Assembly (NCBI RefSeq): GCF_007830315.1
Contig: NZ_VLKJ01000002.1
Coordinates: 186,001-250,000 of the forward strand
Origin: Novosphingobium taihuense
Lineage (GTDB): Bacteria; Pseudomonadota; Alphaproteobacteria; Sphingomonadales; Sphingomonadaceae
DNA: 64,000 bases
Direction of reading: 5' to 3'
A program made the translations under genes and the position numbers. Positions 36,969-45,503 of the stretch are shown here, in pieces. Numbering within the stretch: position 1 is the first letter of the stretch; each line of letters opens with the position of its first letter. The notes under the pieces are model-generated. The model was not told the DNA's origin. It made no database searches and worked only from the letters and a program-made list of their open reading frames with translations.

Positions 36969-37731
36969 CGAACCCGCCCGAGACCGAGATCGTCTGCCCG
37001 GTGACGTAGTTGCCGCGGGCCGAGGCGAAGAAGACTGCGGCCTGCCCGATGTCCTCGGGCGCGCCCCAGCGGCCTAATGGCAGCATGGCCTTGACCTCCG
37101 CTTCCCATTCCGGGGTGAAGGTGCCGACTTCCTTGTGGACCTTGAACTGCCCCGCATCGATCACGCCCACCAGCACCGAATTGGCGCGGATGTTGAACTT
37201 GCCCTCCTCCTTGGCGATGCCCTTGATCAGCGCTTCGTTGCAGGCCTTGGGCGCAACCGAAAGCCCGTCCTGCGCGGGCCACCAGTCGTGTCCGGCAGAG
37301 CCGAGATGGACGAAGCTGCCCCCGCCCATCGCGCGCATGTGCGCCAGCGCGGTGTGGACCGCATTGTTGAAGCCGAACGCCTCGATCTCCATGGAATCGC
37401 GGAACATCTGTTCGGTCCAGTCGCCGATGTGAACCTGCGGCACGACCGGCCCTGCACCCCACACCACCGTGTGCACGCGGCCATGCGCGGCGACCGCTTC
37501 GGCGAATGCGGCCTGCACCTGCCCGCGCTCGCGCACGTCGGCCTGGTGGATCGTGACCTTGCGCCCCATCGCCGTGATCAGCGCCGCCGCTTCCTCGGCC
37601 ACGGCCTGCTTCGAGCGATAGACGATTGCGACGTCGGAGCCTTCGCGCGCGAACTCCAGCGCCACGCCGCGCCCCAGCCCGCCGCTGCCGCCGAACACGA
37701 TCACTGCGCCATCCGGAAACCGGTCCGTCAT
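36961..37731 (-). CDS. SDR oxidoreductase with degenerate active-site motifs
   Basis: A 256-residue SDR started at 37731, with AGGAG seven bases before the ATG. The cofactor motif is FGGSGGLGRGV. The usual NNAG is WGAGP, and the catalytic Tyr-x3-Lys region reads LSVAPKACN, so the Tyr appears to be replaced (Lys kept). The C-terminal ISVSGGFG dimer motif is intact. It may have shifted chemistry or act with its coupled NTF2-like partner. Divergent from the acyl-CoA ligase operon over island operator variants. Confidence 0.8.
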   Translation of the reverse strand: MTDRFPDGAVIVFGGSGGLGRGVALEFAREGSDVAIVYRSKQAVAEEAAALITAMGRKVTIHQADVRERGQVQAAFAEAVAAHGRVHTVVWGAGPVVPQVHIGDWTEQMFRDSMEIEAFGFNNAVHTALAHMRAMGGGSFVHLGSAGHDWWPAQDGLSVAPKACNEALIKGIAKEEGKFNIRANSVLVGVIDAGQFKVHKEVGTFTPEWEAEVKAMLPLGRWGAPEDIGQAAVFFASARGNYVTGQTISVSGGFGV

Positions 37732-37802
37732 CCTCAATCTCCTGCCATTTTCTGTCTTGCACTTGGCGCGGCTGCGCTCTGCTTCATACAAACCTGCCAG
37801 AT

Positions 37803-37878
37803 TTGCGTAAGCCGTGCCACAAAACCTTGCGCATATTCGGTAGAATGAGGCAAGAAACAGCCAATGCGCAAATATTAT
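37803..37878. promoter_or_regulatory. Operator variants between SDR and acyl-CoA ligase genes
   Basis: TTGCGTAA (37803-37810) is a match to the island element. TTGCGCAT (37827-37834) and ATGCGCAA (37864-37871) form a perfect 8-bp inverted repeat with a 29-base spacer. A TATTAT (37873-37878) could be a -10 for the plus-strand ligase operon. Confidence 0.5.
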
Positions 37879-37972
37879 AGCTTTCAAATCCGCATATGCT
37901 GTCATAGACCATAGCGAAACGATGGCCTGCATCGATTCGATGGGAGAAGTTCAATGTATCACCGGTCCCGGC

Positions 37973-39658
37973 ATGAGCGCGCCTGACGCCCTGCTCGCCG
38001 CCGATCCGGTGCTGACCAAGGTGGCCGGGCCAGGCTCTCCGTTCGAGATCGGTGAGCGTGAAGGCCTGCGCCAGTTCGTCGCCGCCCCGCCCGATCTCAA
38101 CCTGCTGATCGAATCCGCGCGCCGCTTTGGGACACGCACCTGCGTTGTCGATTTCGACAGCGCCGGCACCGAGCGCCGCATGTCCTACGATCAGGTCTTC
38201 GCCTGGCGCGACCAGCTCGTACCGATCCTGCACATTGCGCGCGGAGACCGCGTCGCCATCGCCATGCGCAACCGGTCGGAGTGGCTGGTGGCGTTCCTTG
38301 CCGTGATAAAGGGGGGTGGCGTGGCGGTGCTGGTCAACAGCCGTGGCTCAGGGCCCGAACTTCTCGCCATGCTCGAGGACGTCGATCCCGCCGTGGTGCT
38401 GGCCGACAGTGAGCGCGCCGCTGCGATCCGCGAGGCAGGTTTCACCGGCCGCGTGCTCGATCTGACCAAGCCTTTCGACGCCGAGGAACTCGCGCGCCGC
38501 GCGGGCAATGCTGCGCCTGATGCCGGTTTGGCAAAGGCAACCGATCCCTGCGCCATCCTGTTTACCTCGGGCACGACGGGGCGGGTCAAGGGCGCGGTGC
38601 TTTCGCATCGCAACGTCATCACCGGGCTGATGACCACGCAGATGTCGGGCATGATCGTGCTGGGCAACATGGCCGCGCAAATGGGCACGACGACCGAAGC
38701 CCTGATCGCGCAAATGCCGCAGCAGGCCTCTTTGCTGGTCTATCCGCTGTTCCACATCTCCGGCCTTGGTTCGGGCTTTCTCTCGCCGTTCCTCGGCGGC
38801 GGCAAGGTGGTGATCATGCGCCGCTGGGATGCCGAGGAAGCCGCGCGGCTGATCGCGGCAGAGCAGATTTCCATGTTCAGCGCCGTGCCGACGATGCTGT
38901 GGGACATCCTCCACCGCGCCCGGATTGACGGCACCAGCCTTTCAAGCCTGCGCAATATCGGCTGCGGCGGACAGGCGCTGCCGGTCAACCTTGTCGAGGA
39001 AGTCCACGCGCTGTGCCCGCATGCGCAGATCGGCACCGGCTATGGCATGACCGAGTGTTCGGGCGCGATTGCGCAGGCGGTTGGGCCGGAATTCATGGCG
39101 CGGCCTGCGGCAGCGGGGCGCAGGCTTTCGATGGTCGACGTGCGCATCGAAGGGCCAGATGGCGCGATCCTCCCCCCCGGCGAGACCGGCGAGATCGTGG
39201 TGCGCGGGGCGCAGGTCATGCTGGGCTACTGGAACCGTCCGGAGGAAACCACCGCCGTGCTGACCCCCGACGGCTGGCTGCGCACTGGCGATGTCGGTCT
39301 CGTCGACGAGGACGGCTATGTCTTCATCGTCGACCGCAAGAAGGACATGGTCATCTCAGGCGGCGAGAACATCTACTGCGCCGAGGTGGAGCGCGTGCTC
39401 GGCACGATCCCCGGCCTCACCGAATGCGCCGCATTCGGCCTGCCCGACGAGCGGCTGGGCGAACGGCTGGTCGCAGTCGTCATCGCGCCGGACATCGATG
39501 AGGCGGGCGTGATCGAATGGGTCGCCAGCCACCTCGCCCGTTACAAGGCGCCCACCCGGGTTGCCGTCACCACCACCCCATTGCCGCGCAACGCGCTGGG
39601 CAAGGTCGACAAGATCGCCCTGCGCAAGCTGTGGCCCACCCTTTCCGGAGAACAATGA
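37973..39658 (+). CDS. Acyl-CoA ligase (AMP-forming, ANL superfamily)
   Basis: A 561-residue adenylate-forming ligase. It shows the phosphate loop LFTSGTTGRVKGAVLSH, the GYGMTE motif, YWNRPEET, and the hinge GWLRTGDVGLVDEDGYVFIVDRKKD, with the C-terminal catalytic Lys in NALGKVDK. It makes a CoA thioester from a carboxylic acid using ATP. It starts a plus-strand run with an amidohydrolase-fold protein, a Rieske oxygenase and an amidase. The start is uncertain: in-frame ATGs lie at 37922 and 37940, and a short out-of-frame reading frame overlaps 37973. Confidence 0.9.
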   Translation: MSAPDALLAADPVLTKVAGPGSPFEIGEREGLRQFVAAPPDLNLLIESARRFGTRTCVVDFDSAGTERRMSYDQVFAWRDQLVPILHIARGDRVAIAMRNRSEWLVAFLAVIKGGGVAVLVNSRGSGPELLAMLEDVDPAVVLADSERAAAIREAGFTGRVLDLTKPFDAEELARRAGNAAPDAGLAKATDPCAILFTSGTTGRVKGAVLSHRNVITGLMTTQMSGMIVLGNMAAQMGTTTEALIAQMPQQASLLVYPLFHISGLGSGFLSPFLGGGKVVIMRRWDAEEAARLIAAEQISMFSAVPTMLWDILHRARIDGTSLSSLRNIGCGGQALPVNLVEEVHALCPHAQIGTGYGMTECSGAIAQAVGPEFMARPAAAGRRLSMVDVRIEGPDGAILPPGETGEIVVRGAQVMLGYWNRPEETTAVLTPDGWLRTGDVGLVDEDGYVFIVDRKKDMVISGGENIYCAEVERVLGTIPGLTECAAFGLPDERLGERLVAVVIAPDIDEAGVIEWVASHLARYKAPTRVAVTTTPLPRNALGKVDKIALRKLWPTLSGEQ

Positions 39659-39659
39659 C

Positions 39660-40526
39660 ATGGCAATGCCAGACAACATCGGCATCATCGACTGCATGCT
39701 TGGCATTCCCGATGCCGAGGACCGCGCCGAATGGTTCGCGCCGTTCCGTGCGCTGATCAAGGATCAGCAGACGCTCGGCCAGTTCGCCATGCCCGCGCAG
39801 TACATGTTCAAGGACATTCCGCAGTCGGGCAAGCAGGACGATTACCTTGCCTGGACCGTGGCGCAGATGGACAAGCACAATGTCGAGAAGGCGCTCGTCG
39901 GCTGGAACGAGAACGAGACGTCGTACCGTGCCAAGGAACTCTACCCCGACCGCTTCTTCTTCGACCTGCCGATCAATCCCAACAACGGCACCGAGGAAGT
40001 CCGCCGGATCAAGCGCATCCATGCCGAAGTCGGCCTTTCGGCGGTTTCGTGCTTCCCTTCGGGCACGCTGCCGCAGGTGGCGATCAACCACAAGTACATG
40101 TGGCCGATCTATTCGACTTGCGAGGAACTGGGCCTTCCGATCCTGCTCAACGTCGGCATTCCCGGCCCGCGCATCCCGATGGAAACGCAGAAGGTCGAAC
40201 ATCTCGACGAGGTCTGCTGGTTCTTCCCCGAACTGAAGGTGGTGATGCGCCACGGGGCCGAGCCGTGGGAAGCGCTGGCGGTGAAGCTGATGCTGAAATG
40301 GCCGAACCTTTACTATTCGACCAGCGCCTTTGCGCCCAAGCATTACCCCAAGGCGATAATCGACTATGCCAACACGCGCGGCGCCGACAAGGTGATCTAC
40401 GCCGGGTACTTCCCCATGGGCCTCAGCCTCGATCGCATCATGTCCGACATGCAGAACGTTCCGTTCAAGGACGAGGTATGGCCCAAGTTCCTGCGCGAGA
40501 ACGCGATGAAGGTGTTCGGGCTCTGA
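39660..40526 (+). CDS. Amidohydrolase_2-fold protein lacking the usual metal ligands
   Basis: A 288-residue TIM-barrel protein of the amidohydrolase_2 (PF04909) type. Most of the family begins with a D-x-H-x-H metal motif and ends with a GSDYP-like Asp. Here these read IIDCMLGIPD and IYAGYFP, so the two N-terminal His and the C-terminal Asp are absent. Inner His in FPSGTLPQVAINH and MRHGAEPW remain. It may be a metal-free lyase/hydrolase or a binding protein. It starts one base after the ligase stop and is likely co-translated. Confidence 0.78.
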   Translation: MAMPDNIGIIDCMLGIPDAEDRAEWFAPFRALIKDQQTLGQFAMPAQYMFKDIPQSGKQDDYLAWTVAQMDKHNVEKALVGWNENETSYRAKELYPDRFFFDLPINPNNGTEEVRRIKRIHAEVGLSAVSCFPSGTLPQVAINHKYMWPIYSTCEELGLPILLNVGIPGPRIPMETQKVEHLDEVCWFFPELKVVMRHGAEPWEALAVKLMLKWPNLYYSTSAFAPKHYPKAIIDYANTRGADKVIYAGYFPMGLSLDRIMSDMQNVPFKDEVWPKFLRENAMKVFGL

Positions 40527-40614
40527 CAGCTTACGGGAGCCGGGAAGTCTGCTCCCCCCAGTGATCGCCGGCATGCGGAGACAACCCCCGCCCCGGCAAT
40601 TCAGGAGTGAAACC

Positions 40615-41688
40615 ATGGGCGACACAGTGGCAGCAGATGCCCGCACCGCTCCGGTGGCGGTGTGGCAGATACTCGAGAAGCTGAAAGGCAAGGACCTGAC
40701 CGACTGGCGTACCGCGCCGGTGCCGGGGCGGGCTTCGGTGGCCGAACGCAATCTCGACATCGGCTTCCCGTTCGGCTGGTATCCCATCGACCTTTGCGCC
40801 AACCTTGCCGTGGGCGAGGTGAAGCCGCTGCGCTATTTCTCGCAGGATCTGGCGATGTGGCGGGGCGAGGACGGCAAAGTCCGCGTGATCGATGCCTATT
40901 GCAAGCATCTGGGCGCGCACATGGGCCATGGCGGCAAAGTCCATGGCAACCTGCTCGAATGCCCGTTCCACGCCTGGCGCTATGATGGCGAGGAAGGGGT
41001 GGTGAAGGAGATTCCCTACTCCAAGTCGATCCCGCCGCAGGTGAAGCGCAAGTGCACGCGCACCTGGCACGTGACCGAGGCCAACCGCTGGATCTGGGTG
41101 TGGTATCACCCCGAGGACGCCGCGCCGCTGTTCGAGGTGGAGCATCTGCCCGAGGCGACCGACCCCGAGTGGACCGATTACGACATCTACGAATGGAACG
41201 TCTACGGATCGATCCAGAACATGGCCGAGAACGGGGTGGACGTGGCCCACTTCAAGTACATCCACGGCACCGCCAACGTGCCGCTGGGCGATCTGCGCTG
41301 GGGCGAATGGGGCCGCGGGGCCGACGTCAAGGCCAAGATGGGCACGCCCTGGGGCGAGGTCGACGGCCAGATCAGCTATGACACGATGGGCCCGGGCCAG
41401 AGCTGGACGCGCTTTACCGGTATTTCCGAAACGCTGCTGGTGGCCTGCATCACGCCGGTCGAGCTGGACCATGTCCACGTGCGCTTCTGCTTCACCCAGC
41501 CGCGTGCCCAAGCCGAGGGCGAGCGCGCCGGGGTTGCCCGCGCAATCATCCGCGACATCTGCAAGCAGTTCGATCAGGACAAGGTGATCTGGGATCGCCA
41601 GAAGTTCGAGCCCAACGCGCTGATCTGCGAGGGCGACGGCCCCATCGCGCAGTTCCGCAAGTACTATTCGCGGTACTACGTGAAGTGA
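40615..41688 (+). CDS. Rieske non-heme iron oxygenase, KshA-like
   Basis: A 357-residue oxygenase subunit. The Rieske ligands are Cys96-x-His98 and Cys116-x2-His119 (CKHLGAH, CPFH). The mononuclear iron site has Asp209-x2-His212-x4-His217 (GVDVAHFKYIHG). The single-subunit size and sequence style resemble 3-ketosteroid 9-alpha-hydroxylase oxygenase and related monooxygenases. An AGGAG at 40603-40607 sets the start. No reductase gene is adjacent. It is coupled by a GTGA overlap to the amidase gene. Confidence 0.9.
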   Translation: MGDTVAADARTAPVAVWQILEKLKGKDLTDWRTAPVPGRASVAERNLDIGFPFGWYPIDLCANLAVGEVKPLRYFSQDLAMWRGEDGKVRVIDAYCKHLGAHMGHGGKVHGNLLECPFHAWRYDGEEGVVKEIPYSKSIPPQVKRKCTRTWHVTEANRWIWVWYHPEDAAPLFEVEHLPEATDPEWTDYDIYEWNVYGSIQNMAENGVDVAHFKYIHGTANVPLGDLRWGEWGRGADVKAKMGTPWGEVDGQISYDTMGPGQSWTRFTGISETLLVACITPVELDHVHVRFCFTQPRAQAEGERAGVARAIIRDICKQFDQDKVIWDRQKFEPNALICEGDGPIAQFRKYYSRYYVK

Positions 41689-43190
41689 AAGCCACCAGAC
41701 GGGAAGCCCTAGCTGGCGGGATCGCGCTTGCCGCAACCGCCGGCCTGCCGGGAAATGCACACGCCATGAGCGAAGTACTCGATACCCACGACAGCCTCGG
41801 GCTTGCCGATCTGGTGAAGAAGCGCAAGGTCTCGGCCACCGAACTGCTCGAAGCCGCAATCGCGCGGGCCGAGGCCCTGAACCCGCGCTTCAATTTCATG
41901 GCGCAGAAGCACTACGACTATGGCCGCAAGGCCATAGCGGCGGGTCTGCCGCAAGGTCCGTTCAGCGGCGTGCCGTGGCTGCTGAAAGACCTCAACACCT
42001 ATATCGCGGGCGAGGTGACCGAGAACGGCAGCCGCCTCTACAAGGGCCAGCGCGCGAGTGTCACCTCTGAACTGGTGCGCCGGATCGAACGCGCGGGCTT
42101 CGTGATCTTCGGCAAGACGACCACGCCCGAATTCGGCCTCACCGGCACGACCGAGAGCGTGGCCAACGGCCCGACGCGCAATCCGTGGAATCCTGAGCGG
42201 ATCGCCGGTGGCTCGTCGGGCGGCGCGGCGGCGGCAGTGGCGGCGGGCGTGATTCCGGCGGCGCATGCCACCGACGGTGGCGGCTCGATCCGCATTCCGG
42301 CGTCCGCCTGCGGCTTGTTCGGCCTGAAGCCATCGCGCGGGCGGGTACCAATGGGACCTGCGCGGACAGAAGGCTGGGGCGGCATGTCGGTCCACCACGC
42401 GGTCAGCCGCACGGTGCGCGATTCCGCCGCGATCCTTGATGCGACGCATGGGGTAGAGCCGGGCTCGCGCTATTCCGCGCCAACGCCCGAGCGGCCCTAC
42501 CTGCAGGAAGTGGGGCGCGATCCTGGCAAGTTGCGGATTGCCCTGATGCTGACGCCCAATTCCGGCGCGCCGGTCGATCCCGAAGTGGTGGAGGCCACGC
42601 GCGCGGCGGCAAGGCTGCTCGAAAGCCTTGGCCACCATGTCGAGGAAGCCGCGCCGAAGATCGACATGGCTGCAATCGGGGCCAGCAGCTTCGCGCTGAT
42701 GGCATCGTCAGTCGCCGCCGATTGCGTGGACCGCGCCAGAGCGCTGGGCATCGAACTGGGGCCGGACGTGCTGGAGCGGACCACGCTCGATTTCATCGCG
42801 ATGGGCAAGAGCTATACCGGCATGGACTACGCCCGCGGCAACAATGCCTATCAGGCCGCGGCGGTGACGATCGCGCAGTTCATGGAACGCTGGGACGTGA
42901 TCCTTTCGCCCACGTTGTCTGCCCCGCCGCTGCCGCTGGGCCGCATCGGGCTGGATACCGGGCGCAGCATGATGGACTGGGGGCGCGAGGTCGGCACCTT
43001 CACCGCCTTTACAGGCATCTACAACGGCACCGGCCAACCCGCGATGTCGCTGCCGCTGGCAATGTCGAAGGACGGGTTGCCCATCGGCGTGATGGTCACC
43101 GGCCGCTATGGCGAGGAAGGCCTGCTGTTCCGCTTGGCCGGACAGGTCGAAAAAGCCGCGCCGTGGATTGGGCGGCGGGCGAAGGTCTAG
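41685..43190 (+). CDS. Amidase-signature hydrolase with N-terminal export-like leader
   Basis: A 501-residue amidase-signature enzyme with catalytic Lys101, Ser177 and Ser201 (LLKD, GGSSGG, GGGSIRIPAS), spaced as in fatty acid amide hydrolase. The leader TRREALAGGIALAATAG resembles a Tat signal, so it may act in the periplasm; an internal ATG near residue 28 (MSEVLDTHDS) would instead give a cytoplasmic form. The GTG start overlaps the Rieske stop (GTGA). It hydrolyses an amide or ester; the substrate is unknown. Confidence 0.88.
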   Translation: MKATRREALAGGIALAATAGLPGNAHAMSEVLDTHDSLGLADLVKKRKVSATELLEAAIARAEALNPRFNFMAQKHYDYGRKAIAAGLPQGPFSGVPWLLKDLNTYIAGEVTENGSRLYKGQRASVTSELVRRIERAGFVIFGKTTTPEFGLTGTTESVANGPTRNPWNPERIAGGSSGGAAAAVAAGVIPAAHATDGGGSIRIPASACGLFGLKPSRGRVPMGPARTEGWGGMSVHHAVSRTVRDSAAILDATHGVEPGSRYSAPTPERPYLQEVGRDPGKLRIALMLTPNSGAPVDPEVVEATRAAARLLESLGHHVEEAAPKIDMAAIGASSFALMASSVAADCVDRARALGIELGPDVLERTTLDFIAMGKSYTGMDYARGNNAYQAAAVTIAQFMERWDVILSPTLSAPPLPLGRIGLDTGRSMMDWGREVGTFTAFTGIYNGTGQPAMSLPLAMSKDGLPIGVMVTGRYGEEGLLFRLAGQVEKAAPWIGRRAKV

Positions 43191-43214
43191 GTGCCGGGGT
43201 AACGCCGTTTCCGT

Positions 43215-43733
43215 TCAGTCGTCGGCTTCACCCTGCCCGCGCAAATCCTCCACCGTGGCAATCGGCCCGATGGCAGCGTTGTATTTTACCGTCTGGAGGA
43301 CGAGTTCGGTCTCGGCCTCGCGGATGCCGTCCAGCGCCAGGACCTGGTTGGTGACGGCGGCGGCGTCTTCGAGGCTCGGCAGGACGCAGATGGCGATCAG
43401 GCGCAGGGCGGCGTTGGCATCGTAGAGCGCGCGTACCTGCGGCAGGGCGAGCAGGCCTTCGCGAACGGCATCCAGCTTGCCGCTAGCGCATTTCACCGTC
43501 ACGAACATCATGTGCTGCCCGGCGTTGGTAGCATCAAGTCCGCGCGCGATATCGACGATGGGGACGAGCTTGAGCAGCCCTGCGTTCTGGAGCCGCTTCA
43601 CCCGTCCGCGCACGGTGCCTTCGGTTACGCCAAGGTCTGCGGCGATCTTGCGGAAGGAAAGGCGCGCATCATCAGCGAGCGCCTCGGCGATCTGGCGGTC
43701 AAGCTCGTCGGTCTGCGGGAACTGGTCGATCAT
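43215..43733 (-). CDS. Lrp/AsnC-family regulator (pair A, second gene)
   Basis: A 172-residue Lrp/AsnC protein. The helix-turn-helix KIAADLGVTEGTVRGRVKRLQ is at about residues 27-47, followed by the RAM ligand domain. It overlaps the preceding regulator by 4 bases (ATGA). Its HTH is nearly identical to that of 51611-52099, so both may read the same DNA site. The tail (TVKYNAAIGPI) is shared too. Confidence 0.92.
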   Translation of the reverse strand: MIDQFPQTDELDRQIAEALADDARLSFRKIAADLGVTEGTVRGRVKRLQNAGLLKLVPIVDIARGLDATNAGQHMMFVTVKCASGKLDAVREGLLALPQVRALYDANAALRLIAICVLPSLEDAAAVTNQVLALDGIREAETELVLQTVKYNAAIGPIATVEDLRGQGEADD

Positions 43734-44224
43734 GCGGCGATGGGGCCAACGGCGGTGTTGTAGCGATAGACGGTGTTGAGCAGTTCGACGTCGACGTCCT
43801 CGACCCCGGCAATCCCGGCCGAGACATCGCGCGCCGCTTCGATCATCTCGCGCGCGGCGTGGAAGGCGTAGAGGCAGCTCACCGGATAGCGGCCAGAGGT
43901 GAGGTGGACCGACAGGACGTGTTCGCGCGTCGCCAGTTCCTGCGCCACTTCGAGCGGGGCGCGGCCGCTCACCTGAAGGCGGATGCGCGCGAGCAGGCGA
44001 TAGCCGTGGACGCGGAAATCCGACAGGGCAACCACGCGCATCAGCCCGGCGGCGTCCATTGCGCGGATGCGGTTGGCAACGAGATTGCCGGTCAGCCCCA
44101 GTTCCTCGCCGATCACCGTCGATTGCGCGCGGCCATCGCGCTGCAGCACTTCGATGATGCGAAGGTCGATCTCGTCGAGCGCGCCAGCTTTGGCGCGGCG
44201 TGTATTCGGCTTGTCCTCGGCCAA
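43730..44224 (-). CDS. Lrp/AsnC-family regulator (pair A, first gene)
   Basis: A 164-residue Lrp/AsnC protein with an HTH at about residues 35-55 (IGEELGLTGNLVANRIRAM) and a RAM domain (VVALSDFRVHGYRLLARIRLQV). The best start is a TTG at 44224 with a run of G six bases upstream; no good ATG is available. It resembles the first gene of pair B at 52103-52600. Operator elements TTGCGTAA and TACGCAT lie directly upstream, suggesting self-control. Confidence 0.88.
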   Translation of the reverse strand: MAEDKPNTRRAKAGALDEIDLRIIEVLQRDGRAQSTVIGEELGLTGNLVANRIRAMDAAGLMRVVALSDFRVHGYRLLARIRLQVSGRAPLEVAQELATREHVLSVHLTSGRYPVSCLYAFHAAREMIEAARDVSAGIAGVEDVDVELLNTVYRYNTAVGPIAA

Positions 44225-44239
44225 GTGGTACCCCCCGGA

Positions 44240-44272
44240 TTGCGTAAGCGAAGCCTAGAGCGCGCTACGCAT
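44240..44272 (-). promoter_or_regulatory. Island operator elements upstream of Lrp pair A
   Basis: TTGCGTAA (44240-44247) and TACGCAT (44266-44272) form an inverted pair (GCGTA/TACGC) within 50 bases of the TTG start of the first regulator gene. Confidence 0.5.
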
Positions 44273-44312
44273 CGGGGCAAGGGTGAGCGTGTCTCTGGCG
44301 ATCAGCCGCCCA

Positions 44313-45500
44313 CTAGCCCCTCGGCTCCCTTGGCAGGCCCAATCCCCGCTCGGCAATGAGGTTGCGCTGGATCTGGTTGGTGCCGCCGTAGATCGTATCG
44401 GCGCGGCTGAACAGGAACAGGTTGGGCAGGACATCCCATTCGTAAGTCTCGCCCGCGGCAACCTCGCCAGCCTGCCCCAGCACGTCCATCGCAAGTTCAC
44501 CAAGGCGGCGGCGCCATGAGGCCCACTGGATCTTGTAGGTCAGCGCCGCGCCATCGATGCTGGAATGGTCCGCGTTCGAAAGCATCCGCAGCGCGCCATA
44601 GCGCATCAGGCGCAAGCCGATCTCGGCGCTGGCGATACGCTGGCGGATCACCGGATCGCGGTCCTTGCCCGTCTGCTTCGCCGCCTTGATGATCTCGTCC
44701 AGCTCATTGCGGAAGCCCATCTGCTGGCCGAGCGTGGAGACACCCCGTTCGAAGGCGAGCAGGCCCATCGCGATCTTCCAGCCATCGCCGGGCGCGCCGA
44801 TCAGGCTATCTGCCGGGCAGCGCGCCTCGGTGAAGAAGGTCTCGTTGAATTCGGCATCGCCGTTGATCTGGCGGATAGGGCGGACTTCGATGCCGGGCTG
44901 GTCCAGTGGCATCATCAGGAACGTCAGCCCCTTGGGGCCTTGTGATCCTTCCTCGGTGCGGGTGACGACGAAGATCCAGTCGGAAATGTGGGCAAGGCTG
45001 GTCCAGATCTTCTGGCCATCGACGATCCATTCTCCATTTGGCCATTCCCCACCTTCCAGTCTGCCCTTGGTGCGCACGCTGGCAAGGTCCGATCCCGCGC
45101 CGGGTTCGGAAAAGCCCTGGCAGAAGATCGTGCGGCCAGCGGCAATATCGGGGAGGAAGCGGCGCTTCTGTTCCTCGGTGCCGAAGGTCAGGATCGTGGG
45201 TCCGGCAAGCTCGACCCCGATATGGTTGATCCGGCCCGGAACCCCGGCGCGGGCATATTCCTCGGCGAAGATCACCTGCTGGGCCAGCGAAGCATCGCGC
45301 CCGCCCCACTGCTTCGGCCAGCCGATGCAGCCCCAGCGGTGTTCGCCCAGCTGCTGTTCCCATTCGCGCCGCCGTTCGGGCATAGCGGTAAGCTGTGTGA
45401 CGCCCCTGATGTCGCGGAACTCGCCCGCCATCTGGCCCTGCAGCCAGGCGGCGCACTCTTCGCGAAATGCCTCGTCGGCGGCGGAAAATCCAAGCTTCAT
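44313..45500 (-). CDS. Acyl-CoA dehydrogenase
   Basis: A 395-residue acyl-CoA dehydrogenase. It has FCQGFSEPGAGSDLASV (FAD/substrate contact), the central WTSLAHISDWIF and a C-terminal YGGTNQIQRNLIAERGLGLPR. It forms a 2,3-double bond in an acyl-CoA. The tail resembles the dehydrogenases used for side chains and ring-derived acids in steroid or terpenoid catabolism. It follows the SDR gene at 45504-46304 by three bases, so they form an operon. Confidence 0.93.
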   Translation of the reverse strand: MKLGFSAADEAFREECAAWLQGQMAGEFRDIRGVTQLTAMPERRREWEQQLGEHRWGCIGWPKQWGGRDASLAQQVIFAEEYARAGVPGRINHIGVELAGPTILTFGTEEQKRRFLPDIAAGRTIFCQGFSEPGAGSDLASVRTKGRLEGGEWPNGEWIVDGQKIWTSLAHISDWIFVVTRTEEGSQGPKGLTFLMMPLDQPGIEVRPIRQINGDAEFNETFFTEARCPADSLIGAPGDGWKIAMGLLAFERGVSTLGQQMGFRNELDEIIKAAKQTGKDRDPVIRQRIASAEIGLRLMRYGALRMLSNADHSSIDGAALTYKIQWASWRRRLGELAMDVLGQAGEVAAGETYEWDVLPNLFLFSRADTIYGGTNQIQRNLIAERGLGLPREPRG

Positions 45501-45503
45501 GTG

